Part shown: positions 27,715-35,541 of the stretch, one piece after another
Position numbering within the stretch: position 1 is the first letter of the stretch
How the letters are laid out: every line of letters begins with the position of its first letter
Source of the DNA: an uncultured Rhodospirillaceae bacterium
GTDB lineage: Bacteria > Pseudomonadota > Alphaproteobacteria > CAAGCB01 > CAG-977
DNA: 64,000 nt
Direction: 5' to 3'
NCBI GenBank assembly: GCA_900553035.1
Contig: USCC01000002.1
Location: 8,195-72,194, forward strand
Notes under the pieces: model-generated
What the model was told of the DNA's origin: nothing
Databases searched by the model: none
Seen by the model: the letters and a program-made list of their open reading frames with translations, nothing else
Translations under genes and position numbers: made by a program

Positions 27715-28302
27715 ATGCGTCAGGCAGCCCTGGAAAGAAAGACGGCGGAAACCGATATCAGGGTCGAAGTCAATCTGGATGGTACGGGCGTTTATCAGAT
27801 CGAGACGGGATGCGGCTTTTTTGATCACATGCTGGCACAGCTTTCCCGCCATGGGCTGATTGACATGAAAATCAAGGCCGCCGGAGACCTGCATGTTGAT
27901 GCGCATCACCTGGTTGAAGACGTGGGTATAACGCTTGGTTTGGCTGTTGCGAAAGCGGCCGGAACGAAAACCGGTATTACGCGTTATGGATTTTCCTGCA
28001 TCCCGATGGATGAAGCGCTGACGCGCAGTGTGATTGATCTGAGCGGTCGTTCATGCCTTGTCTGGCGTGTCGCGTTTAAAACGGAAAAGGTCGGCGAACT
28101 GGACACGGAAGTGTTCCGGGAATTTTTTGCGGCAATGGCACAGAATATGGCCGCTGCGATTCATATCGAGAATTTTTACGGGGAAAACAGCCATCACATT
28201 GCCGAATCCTGCTTTAAGGCTTTTGCGCGTTCTCTGCGTGCCGCGCTGGAAACGGACACGCGCGTCCCGCATGCCCTGCCCTCGACCAAAGGAGCTCTGT
28301 AA
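27715..28302 (+). CDS. hisB: Imidazoleglycerol-phosphate dehydratase
   Basis: HisB dehydrates imidazole glycerol phosphate in histidine synthesis. The 195-residue monofunctional form has TAETDI-type start ([18 protein letters not shown]), the metal-binding [28 protein letters not shown], and the second-half mirror [17 protein letters not shown]. Mn-binding His pairs are intact. hisB stands beside hslV, as in many alphaproteobacteria, but hisH, hisA and hisF do not follow. Confidence 0.96.
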   Translation: MRQAALERKTAETDIRVEVNLDGTGVYQIETGCGFFDHMLAQLSRHGLIDMKIKAAGDLHVDAHHLVEDVGITLGLAVAKAAGTKTGITRYGFSCIPMDEALTRSVIDLSGRSCLVWRVAFKTEKVGELDTEVFREFFAAMAQNMAAAIHIENFYGENSHHIAESCFKAFARSLRAALETDTRVPHALPSTKGAL

Positions 28303-28595
28303 TTCGTTGCTGTGAAGGGCTATATTAATACGCCCCGGACTTTCAAAGGGTTGTTACGCAATCGCAAGCTTTAGCTTTGCTCAGCGCTTTGATGCCGTGG
28401 ATTCGTTTTTTTTCGAAGCAGCTCTTATTTTGTTTTGAAAAAAGGCAAAGCCGCTTTCCGGTGAATATTCATCAGAGCGGTGAGTATTGCGGTGGTTTTT
28501 GAGGCGTCGGTATCGTTCGGACGGAACCGATGGGGCGGGTTTACATCAAATGGGTTTTGCTTTAGTAATGGTAAAGCTATTTTCGGACAGGACAG

Positions 28596-29132
28596 ATGCG
28601 GCTGTTTTTTGAACTTTTTTTAGTTTTTTTCAAAATCGGAACCTTCACCATCGGCGGGGGATTTGCCATGATTCCGGTGATCAAGACGGAACTTGTGGAT
28701 AAAAAAAAGTGGGTAAAGGAAAGCGACTTCATTGATATTCTGGCTGTTGTTCAGTCTTCCCCGGGCCCGATTGCGGTGAATACGGCCGTGTTTTTAGGGC
28801 TTAAAATTCAAGGGATTTGGGGAATGGCTGCCGCGTCGCTGGGGGCTGTTCTGCCGTCTTTCATTATTATTCTGCTGGTCGCGGTGCTTTTTCAGGGGAT
28901 ACAGAATAATCCTTATTTTATTGCGGCTTTTAAAGGAATCAAACCGGCTGTTGTCGCGTTGATTCTGGTGCCGGTGTTTTCCCTGGCTAAAAAAGCGGGG
29001 GTCGGGGGATGGAAATTCATTTTACCGATAGCAATTGCGTTGCTTGTGGCCTACGCCCATGTTTCGCCGATCCTGTTTATCGTTGCGGCCATGGTTCTCG
29101 GGAATCTGTACGGAATGAGAAAAAAGTCATGA
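28596..29132 (+). CDS. Chromate-transporter-family protein, first half
   Basis: A 178-residue CHR-domain membrane protein with about five to six helices. The family N-terminal motif is visible in FFKIGTFTIGGGFAMIPVIK, followed by DILAVVQSSPGPIAVNTAVFLG. Single-domain CHR proteins are encoded as pairs that act together; this gene overlaps its partner by four bases (ATGA). Chromate efflux is proven for some members, but many paired forms have unknown cargo, so the substrate is not assigned. Confidence 0.88.
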   Translation: MRLFFELFLVFFKIGTFTIGGGFAMIPVIKTELVDKKKWVKESDFIDILAVVQSSPGPIAVNTAVFLGLKIQGIWGMAAASLGAVLPSFIIILLVAVLFQGIQNNPYFIAAFKGIKPAVVALILVPVFSLAKKAGVGGWKFILPIAIALLVAYAHVSPILFIVAAMVLGNLYGMRKKS

Positions 29133-29656
29133 TTTATTTTGATCTTTTTTGGACTTTTTTCAAAATAGGGCTTTTCAGTTTCGGCGGCGGTTATGCCATG
29201 CTGGCGTTGATTCAGGACGAAGTTGTCCGGATTCACGGATGGGTCACGAATACGCAATTTACCGATATTGTCGCGGTTTCACAGGTGACGCCGGGTCCGA
29301 TTTCGGTGAACGCGCCGACGTACATCGGTTTTCTGACAACAGACAGCATTACGGGATCGTTCTGGGCGACGTTTGGTGTAACGCTTCCCTCAGTGATCGT
29401 AACGTCGATTTTATTTGTGTTCATCAACCGGTTCAAGGATTCGCCTTTTATCACAAATGCTTTCAAGGGATTAAAGCCGACCGTGATCGGATTGATTTTA
29501 AGTGCGGCACTTGTTCTGATGACTCCGGATAATTTTATTGACGTAAAAAGCTACCTGCTTTTTGCGGGAGCGTTTATCGCCTGCTATAAATATCATCTGA
29601 GTCCCATCGGGCTTGTGGTTATTTCGGGGGTTTTGGGGATTATCCTGTATGCCTGA
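29129..29656 (+). CDS. Chromate-transporter-family protein, second half
   Basis: The 175-residue partner of the preceding gene. It repeats the same motif plan: FFKIGLFSFGGGYAMLALIQ, then DIVAVSQVTPGPISVNAPTYIGF, with further helices after. I placed the start at ATG 29129 overlapping the upstream stop. The pair presumably forms a heterodimer with antiparallel halves. It ends just before the first parS site. Confidence 0.88.
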   Translation: MIYFDLFWTFFKIGLFSFGGGYAMLALIQDEVVRIHGWVTNTQFTDIVAVSQVTPGPISVNAPTYIGFLTTDSITGSFWATFGVTLPSVIVTSILFVFINRFKDSPFITNAFKGLKPTVIGLILSAALVLMTPDNFIDVKSYLLFAGAFIACYKYHLSPIGLVVISGVLGIILYA

Positions 29657-29712
29657 GTTTTGATAACGATGTCAAAACGATCTTTACACCAAGCTAAAAA
29701 CAGGCCTTGAAT

Positions 29713-29728
29713 TGTTTCACGTGAAACA
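29713..29728. other. parS centromere site 1
   Basis: Exact 16-base palindrome TGTTTCACGTGAAACA, identical to the consensus ParB-binding site. It lies 155 bases upstream of rsmG in the rsmG-parA-parB operon. Confidence 0.95.
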
Positions 29729-29740
29729 ATTTCCAACGCC

Positions 29741-29773
29741 TTGATTTTATGTATAATGTAAAAATAATATAAT
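29741..29773 (+). promoter_or_regulatory. Possible promoter region of rsmG-parA-parB
   Basis: Two exact TATAAT hexamers (29752-29757 and 29768-29773) occur between the two parS sites; the second has TTTTAT 17 bases upstream. The -35 elements are weak. Flanking by parS would let bound ParB affect transcription. Confidence 0.35.
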
Positions 29774-29832
29774 TTTCCGCTTTGGTTTTTGGTAAAGAAA
29801 ATGTATTTTTAATTCCATAGGGATAGCTGGAA

Positions 29833-29848
29833 TGTTTCACGTGAAACA
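29833..29848. other. parS centromere site 2
   Basis: Second exact copy of TGTTTCACGTGAAACA, 120 bases from the first and ending 19 bases before the rsmG ATG. Confidence 0.95.
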
Positions 29849-29867
29849 TTAAAGGAGTTTTCTGGAA

Positions 29868-30488
29868 ATGACGCATGATCGCGCCTTTGTTCAAAAACAG
29901 TTCGGTCTGACAGAGGAAACGATGTCAAAACTGGATCTGTACCTTTCCCTGCTGAATGAATGGCAGGAAAAAATGAATCTGGTCAGCCGCACGACTCTTC
30001 CGGAAGTGTGGGAACGACATATACTGGATTCGGCTCAGATTTTTCCCTTCCTGTCTTCAGAAGATAAAACGATTCTGGATATGGGAAGCGGTGCCGGATT
30101 TCCAGCACTTGTCCTGGCGGTAATGGATAAGGAAAAATCGTTCAGGATTCATCTGGCAGAAAGCGACTGTAAAAAATGCCAGTTTCTGAATGCCGTGATA
30201 CAGGCCTGTGATTTGAATGCGACCGTACATAACGAACGTTTGGAAAACATGTCTCTGTCTTGTGCGGATGTCCTGACGGCTCGCGCTTTGGCACCTTTGG
30301 AAAAGCTGATCCGATATGCCCGTCCTTTTATCGGAAAGAAAACGCGCTGCATCTTTCTCAAAGGTCGGAAAGCACCGGAAGAAATACAGGATGCCGAAAA
30401 GAAATGGCGTTTTCAGTGCGAAAAACATTCCAGCCTGTCCAGCAGTGAAGGACAGTTGCTGATTTTATCAGGGATCGGAAAAAAATGA
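29868..30488 (+). CDS. rsmG: 16S rRNA (guanine-527-N7)-methyltransferase RsmG (GidB)
   Basis: RsmG methylates G527 of 16S rRNA. The 206-residue protein has the family start (FGLTEETMSKLDLYLSLLNEW), NLVSRTTLPEVWERHILDS, the SAM motif DMGSGAGFPALVLAV, and the late motif ADVLTARALAPLEKLIRYA. AAGGAG precedes ATG 29868. Its stop overlaps the parA start by four bases. Confidence 0.96.
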   Translation: MTHDRAFVQKQFGLTEETMSKLDLYLSLLNEWQEKMNLVSRTTLPEVWERHILDSAQIFPFLSSEDKTILDMGSGAGFPALVLAVMDKEKSFRIHLAESDCKKCQFLNAVIQACDLNATVHNERLENMSLSCADVLTARALAPLEKLIRYARPFIGKKTRCIFLKGRKAPEEIQDAEKKWRFQCEKHSSLSSSEGQLLILSGIGKK

Positions 30489-31273
30489 CGTACGCTAAGC
30501 CAAGAATCATTTCGATATCAAATCAAAAAGGCGGCGTCGGAAAAACAACGACAGCCGTCAATCTGGCAACGGCAATGGCTGCGGTTCATAAACGCGTCCT
30601 TGTCCTGGATCTTGATCCGCAGGGGAATGCGACGACAAGCCTTGGGATTGACCGCAAAGTCCCGGCTAAAAACATGTATCAGGTTTTGATGGGGGAGACA
30701 AAAATATCTTCATCTCTTCTCTGGACGAAAATCCCCGATCTTTCGGTCGTGATTTCAAGTAAGGATCTTGTCGGCGTTGATTTTGAACTGTCGCAGGCGG
30801 ACGAACCTCAGTTCTTTTTAAAAAAAGCCATTGAAGCCGAAGCCCTGCCCTATGATTATATCATCATTGACTGTCCTCCCGCTGTCGGTATGCTGACGGT
30901 CAATGCTTTGGTGGCGGCCGATGCCGTTATGGTTCCGATACAGTGCGAATATCTGGCTTTGGAAGGCGTGGCGGATTTAATGAAAACCATTGAACGGGTT
31001 AAAAGGAATTTCAATCCCCGCCTGGAAATTCAGGGAATTGTTCTGACAATGTTTGATGGACGCAACCGTCTGTCCGACCTGGTGGCGCAGGATGTCCGAG
31101 GCTATTTCGGAGATAAGGTTTACCGGACGGTTATTCCCCGGAATGTCCGTGTTTCCGAAGCCCCTTCCCATGGAAAACCAATCCTTTTGTATGATTTTAA
31201 AAGCAGCGGTGCACAGGCTTACATCAGTCTTGCCGGCGAAGTCCTTAAACGTGAACAGGAGTTGAAAAAATGA
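30485..31273 (+). CDS. parA: Chromosome-partitioning ATPase ParA (Soj)
   Basis: A 262-residue Walker-type ATPase that moves ParB-parS complexes along the nucleoid. The deviant Walker A motif KGGVGKTTTAVNLA and LDLDPQGNATTSLG are at the N terminus. Switch motif IIDCPPAVGMLTVNAL and the late NVRVSEAPSHGKPILLYD complete the pattern of chromosomal ParA. It overlaps both rsmG and parB by four bases. Confidence 0.96.
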   Translation: MTYAKPRIISISNQKGGVGKTTTAVNLATAMAAVHKRVLVLDLDPQGNATTSLGIDRKVPAKNMYQVLMGETKISSSLLWTKIPDLSVVISSKDLVGVDFELSQADEPQFFLKKAIEAEALPYDYIIIDCPPAVGMLTVNALVAADAVMVPIQCEYLALEGVADLMKTIERVKRNFNPRLEIQGIVLTMFDGRNRLSDLVAQDVRGYFGDKVYRTVIPRNVRVSEAPSHGKPILLYDFKSSGAQAYISLAGEVLKREQELKK

Positions 31274-32265
31274 GTACGAAAAATCTGGGCCGCGGTTTAA
31301 ACGCCTTGCTGGGAGACGATGAATCCGAAGCTTATACACCGGCAAAAGGAGAAGCGGTGACGACTGTTTCTCTGTCGGATCTGGAACCAAGCCCTTTTCA
31401 GCCGCGCCGCGTTTTCAACGAGGACGCAATCAACGATCTGGTCGAATCGATCAAAACAAAAGGCGTTTTACAGCCTCTGCTGGTTCGTTTGAAAAATGGT
31501 GAACGTGATAAATATGAAATCATCGGAGGGGAACGCCGCTGGCGGGCTTCTCAAATTGCCGGACTGGCGGAAGTTCCTGTTCTGGTCAAAACGTTTTCGG
31601 ACAAGGAAGCGCTTGAGGTTGCCTTGATTGAAAATCTGCAAAGGCAGGATCTGAATCCTCTGGAAGAAGCCGAAGGGTATAAACGCCTGATGGAGGAATT
31701 TGCCAATACACAGGAAGATTTGGCCCGGGCGGTTGGAAAAAGCCGTAGCCATGTGGCAAACACAATGCGTCTTCTGTCTTTGCCGGATAAGGTAAAGGGG
31801 TATTTGGAAACAGGAAAACTGACGTCCGGACATGCGCGGGCTTTGTTGAACGCCCGGGAACCGGAAACCCTGGCGGACGCGGTCATTTCCAAAGGGCTGA
31901 ACGTCCGACAGACGGAAAAACTGGCACAGAATTCAGAACAGAAGAAACCGCGCGCAACGCCGCCTAAAAGGTCGGATAAACAGGAGGAATGCGATCTTCT
32001 GGCGGCTGATTTAGCGCGCAGTCTTGGCCTGAATGTGGTGATTCGCTCCAAAGCCCGTGGGGGGGAATTGATTTTAAGTTACGAAACGCTGGAACAGTTG
32101 GATGATTTGATTCGCCGGTTAACACAGAGAAATGCGAAAACCGAAAAAAAAGCCGAACAATCGGTTTTCGAGGCAGATGAAGACGGGGAAGTCGTTTTTG
32201 CCGACGAATTTCAAAATTCGTTTGAAGACGATGACATCATCAGTTTGGACAAGATTGAAGGTTAA
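31270..32265 (+). CDS. parB: Chromosome-partitioning protein ParB
   Basis: ParB binds parS and slides along DNA as a CTP-dependent clamp. Its 331 residues start with the ParA-contacting NLGRGLNALLGDD. The CTP-binding boxes follow (PFQPRRVFNE and GERRWRASQIAGL), then ENLQRQDLNPLEEAEGY, and the helix-turn-helix with GKSRSHVANTMRLLSLP. A C-terminal dimerisation region is present. Two matching parS sites lie upstream of the operon. Confidence 0.96.
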   Translation: MSTKNLGRGLNALLGDDESEAYTPAKGEAVTTVSLSDLEPSPFQPRRVFNEDAINDLVESIKTKGVLQPLLVRLKNGERDKYEIIGGERRWRASQIAGLAEVPVLVKTFSDKEALEVALIENLQRQDLNPLEEAEGYKRLMEEFANTQEDLARAVGKSRSHVANTMRLLSLPDKVKGYLETGKLTSGHARALLNAREPETLADAVISKGLNVRQTEKLAQNSEQKKPRATPPKRSDKQEECDLLAADLARSLGLNVVIRSKARGGELILSYETLEQLDDLIRRLTQRNAKTEKKAEQSVFEADEDGEVVFADEFQNSFEDDDIISLDKIEG

Positions 32266-32292
32266 ATATATCTATATCGTAATAATGCTTTT

Positions 32293-32332
32293 AAAATATA
32301 GGCTATTTAGCAATAAATGGCCTATATTTTTT
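32293..32332 (+). terminator. Intrinsic terminator of rsmG-parA-parB
   Basis: Stem AAAATATAGGC (32293-32303) / GCCTATATTTT (32320-32330) with a 16-base loop and a T run. Confidence 0.8.
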
Positions 32333-33251
32333 TATTTAATTTTATATGCGGAACGATACTCGTTTTTTTATTTTTCGGATTCGTAATGAAATGACAGAAA
32401 AACATTTTGAAACAGAATCGTTTTTTAACATTTTGATATGAGAAAAATCGTAATTTTTAGGCGCTCCTATAAAAAATATCCTTAAAAATTTCGGCCACAT
32501 CAAAAACAGATTACAGGCGATTTTTATAAAAAACTTTTGTAAAAACTTAATCCTCTTCTTCGCAGACTGAAAAAATTCTTCATCCTTTTTGCGAACCCAT
32601 GAATTCCGGTTCTTCCGCCGCTGTTTCAGAAAAGTCCTGATCCGAATAACGCTCCTCTTTTCAACAGTCCGCCATATTAAACGTAAAAAATCGACATTCT
32701 CAGGCCGACCCTGAGTTAAAGGAATAATTTCTTTATTCTCCCATGCGTACCGTATCAACGGGTTTTCATGATCTCCCGGGGATAAAAACGACCGTTCTTC
32801 TGCCCATCTGCGCCTGTTAAATCCAAATGGAAATAACCGGATTTCATGCCGTTATGGGAGTAAAACGGCGCTTTTCCCTTGCTGTTTGTGCGCTTCCTGC
32901 CGGCCGGACGCTGCCGTACTTCGGAAATACGCACGGCATTAAAATGTCCGGCCGTTCCAAACAGTCTTCAGAACGCTTTCAGTCCGCCGGACGTCGTATT
33001 TCGAGGATACCTTGGCATTAAATAAGTTTTTTCCTTCTTCCTTACACATCCTGATTTTTAAAAATTATGGAGACGAAATGCTGATTTTTCCGCTTTCACA
33101 TAAGCTATAATTTCAAAAAGAGAACATTGTATTTTCAAACAGTCTCTTGCAATGAAGTGATACTTTATTCTTTGTTTTCCGCAAATCGACCCGTCTGCTT
33201 TCAAACAGTGTGTTGTTCCGTTCGTTTTTCAGCGTGCTCACAATGTCCGCA

Positions 33252-33271
33252 GATTGAACGCTTCTTTGTTC
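33252..33271 (+). repeat. 20-base direct repeat, copy 1
   Basis: GATTGAACGCTTCTTTGTTC, identical to 34078-34097. In both copies it is followed by a variant of TGCCTTAAT, so similarity extends a few tens of bases in degraded form. Confidence 0.85.
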
Positions 33272-34077
33272 TTTTGCCTTAATTTCCACGTCGGTGCGCC
33301 GCTCTTTTATGCTCCATTCATACCAACCCGTTCATGGCATTTTAAGCGGGACTTGAAAGGAATCGGGATAAAACGGAATATACGGGGATATCGCGGGATA
33401 AAGAGAGCGAAAATCCTAAGAAAATTCGGGTGGCGGAGCGGGCTTTTTATTTTTTGGGCGCAGGATGCTTTTAACTTTTTTATGAAAACCCGAAAATTTT
33501 GATACAGAAAAGAAAAGATCCTTTTCGCGGCTGTTTATTGCGTTATATACCGTTCAATTTTAGAGAAATATCCAAGGGCTTCCACATATTGATTGCAGGG
33601 AATTTTCCGATGGCTTCATATTCCAAAGCCCCTTTTAAAGGCCGGAAAAGCGCGTATTTGCTTACCTTTTCTGCCGCCTTTTTAAATTTGCCCGATCATT
33701 GTTAACTGTAAGCGCCGCACTTTCGGAAAATAAAGCCATCCGTTGGTCTCATCCAGGCGGGTTTGCCGGGCACTCCCCGTTCGCATCCGAAGTCCAGTCC
33801 TTTCGGCCAAAAAAGGAGAGTTCATGATTTAAAATTATTCTGCATTGTAATTTTTGCTGTTTAAAAAAATTAAAACTATTTTGCGCCTTGAGTAACATTA
33901 AATTCCGATTATGGGGTTAAACAGTGTTCTTGTGCCTTAACTTCCCCGACCTTGCGAGGCTTGCCGACACGAAGGGACGTCCTTCTTTTATGCTTCGTTT
34001 ACATTTCCGCGCCAGCCGTTCTTTTGCTGTTTTTTGTTCTTCAATACGTTTCTGCCCGTATTTTGGGGATGTTTTGA

Positions 34078-34097
34078 GATTGAACGCTTCTTTGTTC
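34078..34097 (+). repeat. 20-base direct repeat, copy 2
   Basis: Exact second copy of the repeat at 33252-33271, 826 bases away in the same orientation. A related partial copy (GTTCTTGTGCCTTAACTT) lies near 33923. Confidence 0.85.
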
Positions 34098-34286
34098 CTG
34101 CGCCTTAATCTTTTTTGGCCTTCCGCAACATTTTAAACGGGCATCCGATGAAATTCGTGTGACAGACCCGGACAATGCGGAAACGACGTTTTCTTTTCCT
34201 TTCAGAAAACGCCATTCTTAAAAAGCCCTCTTTTTCACACCGGCGATGCGTTTAACGATTCTTTGAAGTTCGCCCTCATAAGCGGT

Positions 34287-34673
34287 TCAAATGGTTTCCC
34301 AGGCATTTTGAATATGCTTCGGCAGCGTATTCGGAGCCATCAGCACAGCGTCAAAGCGCATATCGGAATCAGCGTATTCAGGGTGGGTTGAAATGAAATA
34401 CTCTGCACCTTTGATGCGGCGCGTCCGAACCGGGACTGAAACGGCTTCGGCCGCGATATCCTGCGATATGCGGTATTTCACTTCAATAAAGACAAGCGTT
34501 TTGTTTTTGTAGGCGATAATGTCAATTTCGCCCGCGCCGCTGCCCCGCGGCGGTTTGAAGTTCCGTTCCAGAATCCGGTAGCCTTTCAGACGGAGAAAAA
34601 GAACGGCTCTGTCTTCGGCCCGATAACCGTCGGCTCGGGCCTTTAAACCCGTTTTCTGTTTATTTTCCTTCAT
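34287..34673 (-). CDS. YraN/UPF0102 family endonuclease-like protein
   Basis: 128 residues with the PD-(D/E)XK-like core of the YraN family: GYRILERNFKPPRGSGAGEIDIIAYKN followed by LVFIEVKYR, giving the Asp, Glu and Lys of the nuclease fold. The cellular role is not established. Its start overlaps the rsmI end by 14 bases, the usual rsmI-yraN pairing. Confidence 0.92.
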   Translation of the reverse strand: MKENKQKTGLKARADGYRAEDRAVLFLRLKGYRILERNFKPPRGSGAGEIDIIAYKNKTLVFIEVKYRISQDIAAEAVSVPVRTRRIKGAEYFISTHPEYADSDMRFDAVLMAPNTLPKHIQNAWETI

Positions 34674-35514
34674 TTTTAATCGCCAGTGCCAGCTCGTAAA
34701 TTTGTTTCTTATTCAGTCCTGTCGCGACGGCTGTTCGGGCAACGGCGTCTTTCAGGCTCATGGTTTTCAAAGCTTCACGAAGAGAAGCGGTAAGAGAGTC
34801 CATATCCGGTTTTTCGTTTTTATCCGGCGGCGCGATCAGAAGGACAAATTCCCCTTTTAAAGGGCCGTTTTCCTTATAATAGGACATAAGCTCCGAAAGA
34901 GTCCCCCGGATTGTCTGTTCAAATTTTTTTGTCAGTTCGCGCGCCAGTGCAGCTTTTCGATCCCCCAGGACAGCCCGGGCATCGGCAAGAGTTTCTTCGA
35001 TTCTCTGGGGCGCTTCGTAAAAAATCAGCGTTGCCGGAACGGCGGCGAGCTCGGCCAGTTCCTTCTGCCGTGCCGCTGTTCGGACCGGAAGAAAACCTGA
35101 AAAAAGAAAACGGTGACAGGGCAGTCCGGACAGCTGAAGCGCCGTCAGAACAGCGGATGCCCCGGGAACGGCGGTCACGTAAATGCCCTCGTTCACACAA
35201 TCCTGCACCAGCCGGTAGCCGGGATCATTTACCAGAGGCGTGCCGGCGTCGGAAACCAGAGCAATCATCTCGCCGTTTTTCAGACGTTCGATCAGATGCG
35301 GCCGAACCTTGTCGGCATTGTGTTCATGATACGGCGTCAGCGGCGCGGAGATTCCCAGAAGGGAAAACAGCTTGGCCGTGACGCGGGTGTCTTCGCACGC
35401 CACAACGTCCGCATGGGCCAGAACGTCAAGGGCGCGGGCGGAAATGTCTCCCAGATTGCCGATAGGTGTTGCAACCAGATACAAACCTTTTATAAAAGAA
35501 GAGTCGTGCGGCAT
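34660..35514 (-). CDS. rsmI: 16S rRNA (cytidine-1402-2'-O)-methyltransferase RsmI
   Basis: RsmI methylates the ribose of C1402 in 16S rRNA. The 284-residue tetrapyrrole-methylase-fold protein shows YLVATPIGNLGDISARAL, CEDTRVTAKLFSLL, LVSDAGTPLVNDPGYRLV, and VPGASAVLTALQLSGLP. A C-terminal helical domain is present. It is divergent from the PBP-activator gene, as in many proteobacteria. Confidence 0.95.
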   Translation of the reverse strand: MPHDSSFIKGLYLVATPIGNLGDISARALDVLAHADVVACEDTRVTAKLFSLLGISAPLTPYHEHNADKVRPHLIERLKNGEMIALVSDAGTPLVNDPGYRLVQDCVNEGIYVTAVPGASAVLTALQLSGLPCHRFLFSGFLPVRTAARQKELAELAAVPATLIFYEAPQRIEETLADARAVLGDRKAALARELTKKFEQTIRGTLSELMSYYKENGPLKGEFVLLIAPPDKNEKPDMDSLTASLREALKTMSLKDAVARTAVATGLNKKQIYELALAIKNEGK

Positions 35515-35541
35515 TTGCCATCCTTTGCAAAAAAAGATAAG

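Larger units (their letters stand above)
32333..34286. other. Gene-free, AT-rich region with short repeats
   Basis: About 1.95 kb without a supportable gene in an otherwise dense window. Frames of 60-138 codons exist on both strands but lack ribosome binding sites and have skewed composition (for example a Lys/Arg/Phe-rich minus frame at 32342-32758). Short repeats recur: a 20-base exact repeat (33252 and 34078) and three variants of TTCAAACAGTGTCTTG (near 33135, 33200 and 33915). Plausible readings are decayed genes, a degraded mobile element, or a non-coding insertion beside the partition locus. Confidence 0.55.

Noticed and set aside
29694..29894. 66-codon minus-strand frame across both parS sites
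   Set aside because: Its repeated FHVK peptide is just the translation of the parS palindromes; the sequence is explained by the centromere sites.
32342..32758. 138-codon minus-strand frame after parB
   Set aside because: It would need a TTG start without a ribosome site, runs through the parB terminator zone, and has a Lys/Arg/Phe/Ile composition expected of AT-rich non-coding DNA.
35113..35541. 143-residue N-terminal extension of the PBP activator
   Set aside because: It is antisense to rsmI and would bury the lipoprotein signal sequence inside the protein.
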